From Ilyomonas sp964658445 (GTDB lineage: Bacteria > Bacteroidota > Bacteroidia > Chitinophagales > Chitinophagaceae): a stretch of 6,032 nt of DNA. The stretch lies in NCBI GenBank assembly GCA_964658445.1, contig CAZZZH010000271.1:1-6032 (forward strand). The letters run 5' to 3'. Position numbers and translations under genes: made by a program. Under the pieces are notes generated by a model. It worked only from the letters and a program-made list of their open reading frames with translations. It did not search any database and was not told the origin of the DNA. This document shows, piece after piece, positions 1 through 6,032 of this stretch (position 1 is its first letter; each line of letters begins with the position of its first letter).

Positions 1-119
1 CTAAACCTTCTGTAAAGGGCTGCCTGGGGCAAATAAAGAGGTTGCTTATACCCTTTTTACCCGTGAAAAATGTATAACAAAGCATTGAAACGAATAAAAG
101 AGACAGAGAGAGAAATATT
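1..119. other. Leader upstream of RND pump; no complete gene
   Basis: No complete gene is seen here. All three plus-strand frames reach a stop early: TAA at 2-4, TAA at 13-15, and TAA at 75-77. Only the last few codons of an upstream gene could lie in the window, and I cannot tell which frame is real. Bases 14-58 can fold into an imperfect hairpin (AAAGGG at 14-19 with CCCTTT at 51-56, and GCAA at 29-32 with TTGC at 42-45) that ends in a short T run. This could be a weak terminator or chance. Bases 97-114 are purine-rich (AGAGACAGAGAGAG) just before the pump start and may help ribosome binding. I see no convincing Bacteroidota promoter (TTTG, then TAnnTTTG). In such loci the neighbour upstream is usually the periplasmic adaptor gene, but that is inference. 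Confidence 0.4.
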
Positions 120-3100
120 ATGATTGCAGATACTTTTATAAGAAGACCCGTAACGGCGATAGTGATTTCGATAGTGGTGGTATTGATTGGCGTATTGGCG
201 ATTTTGAACCTGCCCATTAGCCAATACCCGGAAATAACGCCGCCGACTGTGCAGATACAAGCCAACTATACCGGCGCGGATGCACAGACGGTGGAGCAAA
301 CGGTGACGACACCGATAGAAACGCAGGTGAACGGCACGCCTGGCATGGATTATATACAAAGCACCAGCACCAACGATGGCAGGAGTGCCATTACCGTGGC
401 GCTGAAAGTGGGCACCAACCCTGATATTGCCGCACTGGATATTCAAAACCGCGTGAGCATTGCATCGCCACAAATACCGAGTGACGTAACGAGGTTGGGT
501 GTAACGACGCGTAAACGTAACCCGAGCATCCTGATGCTGGTGGCCATGTACTCGCCCAATGGAACACATGGCGTATCGTTCGTGGATAATTATACTAACA
601 TTTATATACAGGATGCCTTAAAACGCGTTCCGGGCGTGGGGGATATTTTTACCCGTGCCGACGATTTTAGTATGCGCATCTGGCTAAACCCCGATAAGCT
701 AGCGCAGCTAAGTATGACGGCAAACGATGTGGTAACGGCGCTGCAGGAGCAGAATGTGCAGATATCTGCCGGATCGGTAGGTGCTTCGCCGCAGCTTTCG
801 AGCCAGGCATTTGAGTATACGGTAACTACAGACAGCCGGCTGAGCACGGAAGACCAGTTTCGCAATGTAATCGTGCGAACCAATCCGCAGGATGGTTCAA
901 TTGTGTACCTGAAAGATGTGGCGCGCGTGCAGTTGGGCAAATTCAGCTATAGCAGTAATTCGTTTGTCGATAAAAAGCGGGCATCATACCTGCTTATTTT
1001 TCAGCAGCCGGGCAGCAATGCACTGGACGTAGCGAAAGGCATTACCGACCAAATGGAGGAATTAAAAAAGTCGTTCCCGAAAGATATCGATTATGTAATA
1101 CCGTTTGAATCGGTAACCGTAGTGCGGGTGTCGATTGAAGAAGTGGTAAAAACACTGGTGATAGCCTTGGTGCTTGTAACAATAGTGGTGTACCTGTTTC
1201 TTCAAAACTGGCGCGCTACACTGATACCCGTGCTGGCAATACCTGTATCTATTATTGGTACGTTTGCCTTCTTTATCCCACTCGGGTTTACCATTAACAC
1301 ACTTACCATGTTTGGCTTTGTGTTGGCGATTGGTATAGTGGTGGATGATGCTATTGTGGTGGTGGAAGCCGTGCAGAACTTAATTGACACCGAAAACCTA
1401 AGCCCGCAGGAAGCCACGCACAAAGCGATGGAAGAAATATCGGGACCAGTAATTGCCATTGCGCTGATATTGGCTGCGGTGTTTGTACCGGCAGGTTTTA
1501 TCCCAGGTATTATCGGAAGATTGTACCAGCAGTTTGCCATTACGATTGCTATTTCTGTATTGATTTCTGCATTTATTGCCTTATCGCTTACGCCAGCTCT
1601 GTGCTCGCTCATGCTTCGCAAAAGACCCGAGCATGAGGAAGAAAAAGGACTGAGTAAATTTTTCGGAAAATTCAACACCTGGTTTAACCGTGTAACGTTG
1701 CGCTATACGGTAGCGGTACGAAAAGTAATTAAAGGTTCAAGATATGTGGTGGTTTTCTTGGTGCTCGTTTTTGTAGCTATTTTCTTCTTGTTTAGAAGCA
1801 AGCCAACCGGGTTTGTGCCGGCTGAAGATGAAGGTCGCCTGATTATGACGTATGAGCTACCGGAAGCATCTTCAACCACGCGTAGCCTGCAGGTGCTGGA
1901 CAGCATGATGAACATATTAAAAGGCACGAAAGGCATCCTTCACTTTGCTGCGCTGGGCGGATACAATGGTATAACCGGCGCTGCGAAAACCAATAGCGGT
2001 ACGCTCTTCTGCCAGTTGCAACCCTGGAATGACCGCAAGGGCGATTCGCTGGTGGCAAGTGGCATACAAGCCACGCTGCAAAAGAAGTTTGCTTCTATAA
2101 GAGGAGCCAACATCATCGTGGTATCTCCACCATCTATACCTGGACTGGGGCAAACCGGTGGTTTCACTTTCGAGCTGCAGGAGCGGCAGGCGACAGATAG
2201 CTTACCACAGTTTCAGAAAGCGGTACAAAGTTTTTTAGCGGCTGCTAATCAGCGCCCGGAAATGGCGGGTGCTTTTACTTTTTTTACCGCCAGTACTCCT
2301 AATTATAACCTGACCGTTGACCGCGAAAAATGCAAGAAGCTTGGCGTATCGCTCAGCGATGTGTACAACACCATGCAAACCATGATGGGCAGCAAGTATG
2401 TGAACGACTTTACGGTGTATGGCAGAAACTTTCACGTGGTGGCGCAGGCGGACACAACCTACAGAGCGGATATTAATGATTTGTCGCAATACTATGTACG
2501 CAACCAGGCGGGAAGCATGATGCCGCTGAGCACCGTCGTATCATATAACATAGCTGAAAGCGCGCCGCTGATCTCGCACTTTAACCTGTTTAGAACCGCC
2601 GAAATCAACGGCAATACTAAGCCCGGTTATAGTTCGGGTGATGCAATAACCGTACTTGAGGATGTGGCTGCCAAAACATTGCCCGAAGGGTATAGCTTCG
2701 ACTGGGGCGGGCTAAGCCGGCAGGAAGTACAAAGTGGAAATACATCAAGCACCATCTTCGCATTGTCTATTGTGTTCGTATTCCTGTTTCTTGCCGCTTT
2801 GTACGAAAGCTGGTCGGTGCCTTTCTCAGTGCTTCTGGCAGTGCCGCTCGGCGTATTTGGCGCTATCCTTACCCTTACGCTGATACCGCGGCTGAGTAAT
2901 AATGTATATGCACAGATCGGGTTGATTACTTTGATTGGGCTGGCGGCTAAGAATGCCATCCTGATTGTTGAGTTTGCCAAAGAAAGAGTAGACAATGGTA
3001 TGGCATTGCTACCCGCTACGCTGGAAGCGGTGAAGTTGAGGCTGCGCCCGATTATTATGACATCGCTGGCATTTATTCTTGGCGTATTGCCACTGGCATT

Positions 3101-3326
3101 TGCTACGGGTGCGAGTGGTGTAGCCCGCGATACTATTGGCTGGACAGTGCTGGGCGGAATGCTTGCGGCAACCTCCATGGGTATCTTTGTAGTACCGGCT
3201 TTGTTTATGATAATTTCCAAGCTGGCGTATAGCAAACGTAAATTGGAAGAATTACAATTAAAGACTTTAGAAGCCGAGCAGGGAGTGCCCTATGACATGC
3301 CGCCGGATGATAAGAAGAAAAAATAA
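120..3326 (+). CDS. RND efflux transporter permease, HAE1 (AcrB/MexB-like)
   Basis: This is the inner-membrane proton-driven pump of a tripartite efflux system. It takes drugs, detergents or other amphiphiles from the periplasm or membrane and passes them, via an adaptor, to an outer-membrane channel. The 1068 residues are close to the usual size of about 1050. The N-terminus fits the family (helix TM1 at about 10-30, preceded by FIRRPV), which supports the ATG start. A porter domain (about 35-335) is followed by TM2-TM6 (about 343-505), a cytoplasmic linker, TM7 (about 542-562), a second porter half (about 565-870) and TM8-TM12 (about 875-1035). The proton-relay residues are present: D409 and D410 in GIVVDDAIVVVE of TM4, and K944 in GLAAKNAILIVE of TM10. 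LRLRPIIMTSLAF is the usual TM11 entry. The C-terminus is a charged tail ending in four lysines. No outer-membrane factor follows, because a strong terminator comes directly after. The substrate cannot be read from sequence. Family assignment is very secure. Confidence 0.97.
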   Translation: MIADTFIRRPVTAIVISIVVVLIGVLAILNLPISQYPEITPPTVQIQANYTGADAQTVEQTVTTPIETQVNGTPGMDYIQSTSTNDGRSAITVALKVGTNPDIAALDIQNRVSIASPQIPSDVTRLGVTTRKRNPSILMLVAMYSPNGTHGVSFVDNYTNIYIQDALKRVPGVGDIFTRADDFSMRIWLNPDKLAQLSMTANDVVTALQEQNVQISAGSVGASPQLSSQAFEYTVTTDSRLSTEDQFRNVIVRTNPQDGSIVYLKDVARVQLGKFSYSSNSFVDKKRASYLLIFQQPGSNALDVAKGITDQMEELKKSFPKDIDYVIPFESVTVVRVSIEEVVKTLVIALVLVTIVVYLFLQNWRATLIPVLAIPVSIIGTFAFFIPLGFTINTLTMFGFVLAIGIVVDDAIVVVEAVQNLIDTENLSPQEATHKAMEEISGPVIAIALILAAVFVPAGFIPGIIGRLYQQFAITIAISVLISAFIALSLTPALCSLMLRKRPEHEEEKGLSKFFGKFNTWFNRVTLRYTVAVRKVIKGSRYVVVFLVLVFVAIFFLFRSKPTGFVPAEDEGRLIMTYELPEASSTTRSLQVLDSMMNILKGTKGILHFAALGGYNGITGAAKTNSGTLFCQLQPWNDRKGDSLVASGIQATLQKKFASIRGANIIVVSPPSIPGLGQTGGFTFELQERQATDSLPQFQKAVQSFLAAANQRPEMAGAFTFFTASTPNYNLTVDREKCKKLGVSLSDVYNTMQTMMGSKYVNDFTVYGRNFHVVAQADTTYRADINDLSQYYVRNQAGSMMPLSTVVSYNIAESAPLISHFNLFRTAEINGNTKPGYSSGDAITVLEDVAAKTLPEGYSFDWGGLSRQEVQSGNTSSTIFALSIVFVFLFLAALYESWSVPFSVLLAVPLGVFGAILTLTLIPRLSNNVYAQIGLITLIGLAAKNAILIVEFAKERVDNGMALLPATLEAVKLRLRPIIMTSLAFILGVLPLAFATGASGVARDTIGWTVLGGMLAATSMGIFVVPALFMIISKLAYSKRKLEELQLKTLEAEQGVPYDMPPDDKKKK

Positions 3327-3337
3327 GCGCAAAGGGA

Positions 3338-3392
3338 TTATATAAAAAGAAGCCTGTTTATGATTTGCATAAACAGGCTTCTTTTTATATAA
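3338..3392. terminator. Perfect 25-bp stem intrinsic terminator after RND pump
   Basis: The left arm (3338-3362) and right arm (3368-3392) are exact reverse complements over 25 bases, with a 5-base loop (ATTTG). The core is GAAGCCTGTTTATG against CATAAACAGGCTTC. It is flanked by an A-run (3345-3349) on the left and a CTTTTT run (3381-3386) on the right, the pattern of a Rho-independent terminator. It starts 12 bases after the pump stop codon. Because the A-run and T-run are symmetric, it could also stop transcription on the minus strand. Confidence 0.9.
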
Positions 3393-3469
3393 ATATGTTT
3401 CCTTCTAGGAAATAATGAAAGCCATCTGTGTTTAAAAGTAAAGCTTCGCTGCGGTATGGAGTTTGCCAT

Positions 3470-3499
3470 GTGATGACAACAACATCACGTTTTAAAACG
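3470..3499. promoter_or_regulatory. Two adjoining dyad symmetries in leader of small ORF
   Basis: GTGATG (3470-3475) and CATCAC (3483-3488) form a perfect 6-bp inverted repeat with a 7-base spacer. It extends by one wobble and one A-T pair. Directly overlapping its last base is the perfect 12-bp palindrome CGTTTTAAAACG (3488-3499), which ends 7 bases before the ATG at 3507. They could be an operator, an mRNA hairpin affecting translation of the small ORF, or chance in AT-rich DNA. The sequence alone does not show which. No promoter matching the TTTG / TAnnTTTG consensus was found nearby. Confidence 0.3.
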
Positions 3500-3506
3500 C
3501 TTACCT

Positions 3507-3620
3507 ATGTTTATTGCCGTCTTTATCATCGCCGGTATCATTGCAGCCATCATTTGGTTTTCAAGAAAAAGCAAACGACAGAGAGAAACGAACGATCAGC
3601 CGCCAGGACCTACCAATTGA
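3507..3620 (+). CDS. Small single-pass membrane protein, 37 aa, unknown function
   Basis: An ATG at 3507 opens a 37-codon frame ending in TGA at 3618-3620. The frame is closed upstream by TGA at 3474-3476, so this ATG is the only usual start. Residues 2-18 form one strongly hydrophobic helix rich in I, A and F, ending in W17 F18. Then comes a basic cluster (R20, K21, K23, R24, R26) and a short polar, proline-rich tail (P32, P33, P35). By the positive-inside rule the tail should be cytoplasmic and the N-terminus periplasmic. The composition, unlike the random translation of the other frames here, argues for a real gene. I do not recognise a family. It lies between a pump terminator and a convergent gene, so it probably has its own transcript. 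A role as a small pump partner (as AcrZ is for AcrB) or as a toxin-like peptide is only a guess. No clear Shine-Dalgarno is visible, which is common in Bacteroidota. Confidence 0.6.
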   Translation: MFIAVFIIAGIIAAIIWFSRKSKRQRETNDQPPGPTN

Positions 3621-3641
3621 TTTTATTAGGATGACAAAAGT

Positions 3642-3663
3642 GTTGAGATGAGCCATTCTCAAC
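3642..3663. terminator. Hairpin between convergent genes, probable bidirectional terminator
   Basis: GTTGAGA (3642-3648) pairs perfectly with TCTCAAC (3657-3663) around an 8-base loop. On the plus strand it is followed by CTTTACTT, and on the minus strand by ACTTTTG. Both are weak U-tracts. It lies 21 bases after the small ORF and 22 bases beyond the stop of the GH9 gene on the other strand, exactly where a shared terminator for convergent genes is expected. The stem is short, so efficiency is uncertain. Confidence 0.6.
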
Positions 3664-3685
3664 CTTTACTTCACTTGTCTAAACC

Positions 3686-5428
3686 TTAATAATGCACCGT
3701 TTTCTGTAGGGCTTCTATTGCATTGGAAAGATAGACGAGCGGCGCATTCCAGTTGATGGCAATTTCGTTGCTGGCATAGGCGCAATCGCTGTCTGCATAA
3801 GCCGTTTCGGGTTCAAAAAACTCATACTTGCAATGGTCTTGCCTGCCCGGGTTGGGTCCGCCTGCCATGAGACCGGGAACCGGCTCGGTAATGCCGTCGG
3901 CAACGGAAGGACGATGATGCGGGTGCATTGTAGAATGTGTGCCAATGCCGGTTACGAAACAATACCCTGTAGCGTTTCGACCTAAAATGTAATCGAGGTT
4001 GCTGAGCGCGCCGTCTATGTATTTCTTCTCTTTTGTAATAAAATAAGCATTGATTAAGGCAATGCCCTGGTTGGCTGCATTAGAATTGCTGCCCCAGTTA
4101 AAGTCGTGCACCGCGCCGCCCATTACCGTTTGAAAGGCAGTGCTGTCTGTCATGGCAAGAAAGTTATCTGCCATCGATACCACCGCTTTTTTGAGATCAT
4201 CGATCTCTTTTGCATGATGTTTATCGCCAGACCGGATAAGAGTGTAAACGCCTACAGTATGAACGTTGCCCCAGGAAGGCAGCGATACTTTATCCCCAAT
4301 TGATTTTGCAATCGTGTGCCAATAGCTGTCATCGTGAGTGGTGACGTAAAGTTCACAAGCTGCCCAAAACCATTCGTCGTCGAAAGAGCGGTCGCCGTAA
4401 TCGCCCGTGGTAATTTCTGGTTTGAACTTTTGATTATTGCGGTTTTGATTGTAAGCGCTGTCGGGAAACTGAAGCGCCCACTGCCAGGCTTTTTGAGACG
4501 CGCGCAGACAACTGTCGGAAAGACCCGGTAACTGCGTAGAATACTTCTTTAACAGACGGGCAGACTGCGCTGCTACAGCAGCAAAATCAAGCGTGGCGGC
4601 TGTGCCCTTTTGCACTACATAACGAGGTAGTTTGGTAACGCCGGGCATCACCATACCATCAAAGGCAGCATTGGTACATTTATGATAAACGCCGCCATCG
4701 TTCGGGTCTTGCATGGTAAGCATCCAGCGCAGGTTGTAGATAGCTTCGTTAAGCACATCGGGTACACCATTCCCGCTTTCGGGGATGTTGGTTTGTAACG
4801 TATCGAAGTAAGAGGGAAAGTCTTCTGCCGCCGCCAGTAACGTACCTGTGCTGATGCCACTGTTGACGATGTATTTGTTGTAATCTCCTGCATCATACCA
4901 GCCGCCTGGCGTAGAGATGATGGTTCCTTCCGGGCGCTTGTCGGAAGCTGCGGAGGAATGCACTATAACCGCCGTATCGGGATGCCCCGCGGCGCGATGC
5001 CATTTGCCTGCATACTTCTCATCGAGCGATATGCTGGAACGGATATAATAAAAACCTTTTAAAGAAGCCAAAGCCGCACTGTGATTAGCGTTCACGCTAA
5101 TGACAAACGGATAGGATATGCCAACGTCTGGGATATTGATAACATAGTTTCCTGGCTTTGTATAAGCACTAAAATCGGCTATTCTTGTTTGCGTAGATGA
5201 ATTGTGAGATTGCCTTAGTTTACCAAGCTTTCCCTTGTAAACAACAGCGTTGTTCTGACGATTGATGAGTGAAAAGTTATCAGTACCCGTGTTGCCTTTT
5301 ACAACGGCTATCTTTGCTGCATTTGGATAAAAGCCAAGCTGATTTAATACTATACTGTCGGACACTTTCTGCGCAATGGCAAACTGGCCTAACCAGCAAA
5401 AAAGAATAAATAAAACCGTTGTTTTCAT
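3686..5428 (-). CDS. Secreted GH9 endoglucanase with N-terminal Ig-like domain
   Basis: This glycoside hydrolase family 9 enzyme is expected to cut beta-1,4-glucan (cellulose, possibly mixed-linkage glucan or xyloglucan) by inversion. The 580 residues begin with a signal peptide (about 1-19, likely cut in AIA-Q). Cys11 lacks a lipobox, so it is not an obvious lipoprotein. Residues about 25-112 look like the CelD-type Ig-like domain (VLNQLGFYPN start), and about 115-575 is the catalytic (alpha/alpha)6 barrel. GGWYDAGDYNKY holds D179 and D182; by family knowledge the second is the catalytic base. E555 in SNEIAINWNA is the acid. Both GH9 signatures are visible: GRN...HPHHRPS (483-507), and Y544-x-D546-x4-Y551-x3-E555-x-A557-x3-N561-A562, a full match. 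There is no carbohydrate-binding module, dockerin or visible C-terminal T9SS sorting domain. It lies 28 bp downstream of an esterase gene on the same strand, probably in one operon. The start gives a clean signal peptide and an A-rich leader. Exact substrate is uncertain. Confidence 0.95.
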   Translation of the reverse strand: MKTTVLFILFCWLGQFAIAQKVSDSIVLNQLGFYPNAAKIAVVKGNTGTDNFSLINRQNNAVVYKGKLGKLRQSHNSSTQTRIADFSAYTKPGNYVINIPDVGISYPFVISVNANHSAALASLKGFYYIRSSISLDEKYAGKWHRAAGHPDTAVIVHSSAASDKRPEGTIISTPGGWYDAGDYNKYIVNSGISTGTLLAAAEDFPSYFDTLQTNIPESGNGVPDVLNEAIYNLRWMLTMQDPNDGGVYHKCTNAAFDGMVMPGVTKLPRYVVQKGTAATLDFAAVAAQSARLLKKYSTQLPGLSDSCLRASQKAWQWALQFPDSAYNQNRNNQKFKPEITTGDYGDRSFDDEWFWAACELYVTTHDDSYWHTIAKSIGDKVSLPSWGNVHTVGVYTLIRSGDKHHAKEIDDLKKAVVSMADNFLAMTDSTAFQTVMGGAVHDFNWGSNSNAANQGIALINAYFITKEKKYIDGALSNLDYILGRNATGYCFVTGIGTHSTMHPHHRPSVADGITEPVPGLMAGGPNPGRQDHCKYEFFEPETAYADSDCAYASNEIAINWNAPLVYLSNAIEALQKTVHY

Positions 5429-5456
5429 AGTTGTTGATTAACATTTTCGGGATGCC

Positions 5457-6032
5457 TTACCACTTCATTACTGTCTTTACATATGCGGTTAGCTCGGCAG
5501 CTATTTCTTTATGCTCTGCCACATCAGGGTGCGAATCGCAGCCATGAAAATAACGTTTGGTAAAGAAATAATGATGCACGTTGTTCTCGCCGTTCCGGTG
5601 CATATAAGCTTCGATGCCGCCAATGTAATTTCTTTGCGAAGCCGCTAAGTTACTATCTGCCATCGGGCTTGTGAGGCAAATGAGTTGCGCCTTCGGATAA
5701 TCTTTCCGCAGGCGTTGCAAGAAGGTCACGTAAGCACTGCAGAACTGCGTGGAATCCTGTATGCCATCGTTCTGCCCAAGACATACGGTTACCACATCCG
5801 GCTGATAGTTTTTGAAATTCCATTTCAGGCTGTCATTTAGGTTGCGCATGTTTATATTATCATACACTTGTGGCATTACAACATCCATATTGCAGCAGCT
5901 ATGAATAAGACCAATGCCCGACACAGACGAAAGAATCCATTGTGCATTGAGGCTGCGCGCAGTAGTGGGACCGTAAGCCAAGTAAGCGTTGTGCTGGTCT
6001 TGCCACACGCCCGTATGGCATGGCACTTCGCT
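5457..6032 (-). CDS. SGNH/CE2-like carbohydrate esterase, C-terminal part (5' end cut)
   Basis: The frame stays open to the window edge, giving 191 residues of the C-terminal catalytic domain. A GTG codon at 6026-6024 is inside the frame but is unlikely to be the start, because the fold would lack its first strand and nucleophile. Numbering from the edge, G39/G41 (VSGIGL) fits SGNH block II. GQND with N88 is block III, and D166-S-H168-P in GCDSHPDVAEH is block V with the catalytic His. The stretch MPQVYDN...WNFKNYQPDVV resembles CE2 acetylxylan esterases, where MP-x-x-YDR and PDVVVINLGTND are typical. The GDS/GNS serine block should lie about 20 or more residues upstream, outside the window, perhaps behind a jelly-roll domain and signal peptide as in CE2. 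Likely role: removing acetyl groups from xylan, mannan or a similar glycan. The 28-bp gap to the GH9 gene suggests co-transcription. SGNH membership is firm; CE2 and the substrate are inferred. Confidence 0.8.
   Translation of the reverse strand, partial: SEVPCHTGVWQDQHNAYLAYGPTTARSLNAQWILSSVSGIGLIHSCCNMDVVMPQVYDNINMRNLNDSLKWNFKNYQPDVVTVCLGQNDGIQDSTQFCSAYVTFLQRLRKDYPKAQLICLTSPMADSNLAASQRNYIGGIEAYMHRNGENNVHHYFFTKRYFHGCDSHPDVAEHKEIAAELTAYVKTVMKW

Noticed and set aside
14..58. Possible terminator upstream of the pump
   Set aside because: The stem is broken by unequal internal loops (9 and 5 bases) and the T-run is only five bases. It is noted in the leader entry but is too weak to call as a terminator.
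2627..3235. Long minus-strand ORF (202 codons) within the pump gene
   Set aside because: It lies wholly antisense to conserved TM8-TM12 coding sequence and has a low-complexity S/T/I/A/N composition typical of mirror frames. The same applies to the antisense ORFs at 57-569, 602-940 and 1202-1678.
3364..3401. Possible Bacteroidota promoter (TTTG at 3364 and TATGTTTC at 3394) for the small ORF
   Set aside because: The spacing is 26 bases instead of about 19-21, the -7 box has a mismatch at its last base, and the TTTG lies in the terminator loop.
3428..3634. 68-codon plus-strand ORF overlapping the small membrane-protein ORF
   Set aside because: It is in a different frame from 3507-3620 and has a composition rich in H, R, T, Y and S with no membrane segment or domain. 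The 37-residue frame has a coherent helix and basic cluster, so the longer ORF looks like its shadow.
3679..3687. CTAAACCTT at 3679-3687 repeats the first nine bases of the window
   Set aside because: Nine bases with no extension on either side; no attachment-site or mobile-element context. Treated as chance.
4106..4531. Plus-strand ORFs at 4106-4303 and 4316-4531
   Set aside because: Both are antisense to the GH9 catalytic domain, whose frame is conserved across this region. They show no recognisable domain.

Overview
The window looks like chromosomal DNA from a member of the Bacteroidota, most like the Chitinophagales or a related environmental group. This is an inference from protein style (an HAE1 pump of Bacteroidota type, a GH9 cellulase with an N-terminal Ig-like domain, a CE2-like SGNH esterase), from AT-rich gene leaders with little Shine-Dalgarno signal, and from moderate GC. 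No rRNA, tRNA or other taxonomic marker is present.

Layout. Bases 1-119 are a non-coding leader, possibly including the last few bases of an upstream gene. Bases 120-3326 (+) encode a complete RND multidrug-efflux permease, which is the last gene of its transcription unit and is closed by a perfect 25-bp inverted-repeat terminator (3338-3392). Bases 3393-3506 hold no gene but contain two small dyad symmetries. They lead into a very short ORF (3507-3620, +) for a 37-residue single-pass membrane protein. A second hairpin (3642-3663) sits in the gap between this ORF and the convergent genes on the minus strand. Those are a complete secreted GH9 glycoside hydrolase (3686-5428) and, 28 bp upstream of it, the C-terminal 191 residues of an SGNH/CE2-like carbohydrate esterase (5457-6032) whose start lies beyond the window.

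Function. Two unrelated modules meet tail to tail. The plus-strand module exports drugs or other toxic compounds; its periplasmic adaptor, and probably its outer-membrane channel, must be encoded outside the window. The minus-strand module is a likely esterase-cellulase operon for plant-polysaccharide breakdown: the esterase would remove acetyl groups and the GH9 enzyme would cut the beta-1,4-glucan backbone. No SusC/SusD, mobile element, CRISPR array or RNA gene was seen. I did not find a clear new multi-gene system; the least explained item is the small membrane-protein ORF with its dyad-rich leader.
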